14,061 nt of DNA from an uncultured Dyadobacter sp. (GTDB lineage Bacteria; Bacteroidota; Bacteroidia; Cytophagales; Spirosomataceae). Both the position numbers and the translations under genes were made by a program. Each line of letters begins with the position of its first letter. The stretch's first letter is position 1. Shown piece after piece: positions 13,751 to 14,061 of this stretch. The notes beneath the pieces are model-generated. The model made no database searches. It worked only from the letters and a program-made list of their open reading frames with translations, and was not told where the DNA came from. Location: assembly GCA_946481035.1 (NCBI GenBank), contig CAMLNK010000015.1, forward strand, positions 1-14,061, in the 5' to 3' direction.

Positions 13751-14061
13751 TTAGGGGCATTTGTATCGGAATGTGGTGGTCATTGTTTCACCTCCCGAAG
13801 TGTTTTTGGGTGCGGAGGAGCCAGGTAAGCCATCGGCATTGTATTGATAAACGGTCTCCGTGTCGTAATTAGGCGCTCCGATGTAGCTTGTAAATTTCTC
13901 GCCGGTCAGGTTGTTCATGCCCTCTGTTCCGGCGACAGTCATTACATTTTCCGGAATGCCTTTAAATTTTACCGGGATATGCGTTTCGGGATTGACGTGG
14001 TCGTCATAACTGAACTCCTGAAGGTAATTAGGCTGACCCTTGTCGGAGAACTTAACACTTT
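13751..14061 (-). CDS. Unrecognised protein, 3' end (5' truncated by the window)
   Basis: On the minus strand the frame is open from the window edge (14061) to a TAA at 13753-13751, giving the last 102 complete codons, so the gene continues to the right. There is an internal Met at 13942, but the frame is open upstream of it and reads as normal protein: FSDKGQPNYLQEFSYDDHVN. The tyrosine-rich strands (TVYQYNADGLPGSSAPK and ETMTTTFRYKC) resemble YD-type or other repeat-strand lipoproteins of Bacteroidota. I do not recognise the family. The signal peptide, if any, is outside the window. It converges on the GIN gene with a shared hairpin between them. Confidence 0.7.
   Translation of the reverse strand, partial: SVKFSDKGQPNYLQEFSYDDHVNPETHIPVKFKGIPENVMTVAGTEGMNNLTGEKFTSYIGAPNYDTETVYQYNADGLPGSSAPKNTSGGETMTTTFRYKCP

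Overview
This is an ordinary-looking chromosomal stretch from a bacterium of the phylum Bacteroidota. Base composition near 50% GC and the gene families suggest the order Cytophagales (Dyadobacter-like); the genus is a guess from memory. The phylum call rests on a type IX secretion (T9SS) porin-like protein, a gingipain-fold sortase-like peptidase, DUF4290, DUF1080, PspC/'head GIN' (DUF2807) proteins, promoters that fit the TTG-N20-TAnnTTTG pattern, and start codons without a clear Shine-Dalgarno sequence.

Layout, left to right. The window opens with the 3' end of a PorV-type T9SS outer-membrane protein (+), closed by a clear hairpin terminator. An M16-family protein lacking the zinc motif follows (+), ending base-to-base against a convergent class I DNA photolyase (-). 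A 207-base divergent gap with an odd plus-strand terminator leads to a secreted DUF1080 sugar-hydrolase-like protein (+). Between its stop and murA (-) lies an inverted repeat of the intergenic REP type. Four minus-strand genes follow in transcription order folA (dihydrofolate reductase), a C25 peptidase of the PorU family, a DUF4290 protein with an Asn/Arg-rich tail, and murA. A hairpin overlaps the DUF4290 stop codon, so murA may be partly separated from the genes before it.

The 327-base gap at 9655-9981 is the main control region. It holds two divergent promoter candidates (folA leftward, padR rightward), a 23-base palindrome over the -33 element of padR, two mutually inverted perfect palindromes, and six perfect copies of a hexanucleotide repeat just ahead of folA. 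On the predicted transcript the repeat and palindromes lie in the folA leader.

To the right is a probable envelope-stress module: a PadR repressor, a large two-PspC-domain membrane protein ending in a beta-helical GIN domain, a terminator, then a small secreted protein that is a stand-alone paralogue of that GIN domain. Their SGAS repeats have the same spacing (21, 19, 19, 20, 18 residues). The window closes with the 3' end of an unrecognised minus-strand gene converging on the module.

I see no CRISPR array, insertion sequence, tRNA, rRNA or prophage gene. The items most worth following are the PadR/PspC/GIN pair, the folA leader, MurA with Asp in place of the catalytic Cys, and the convergent M16/photolyase arrangement.
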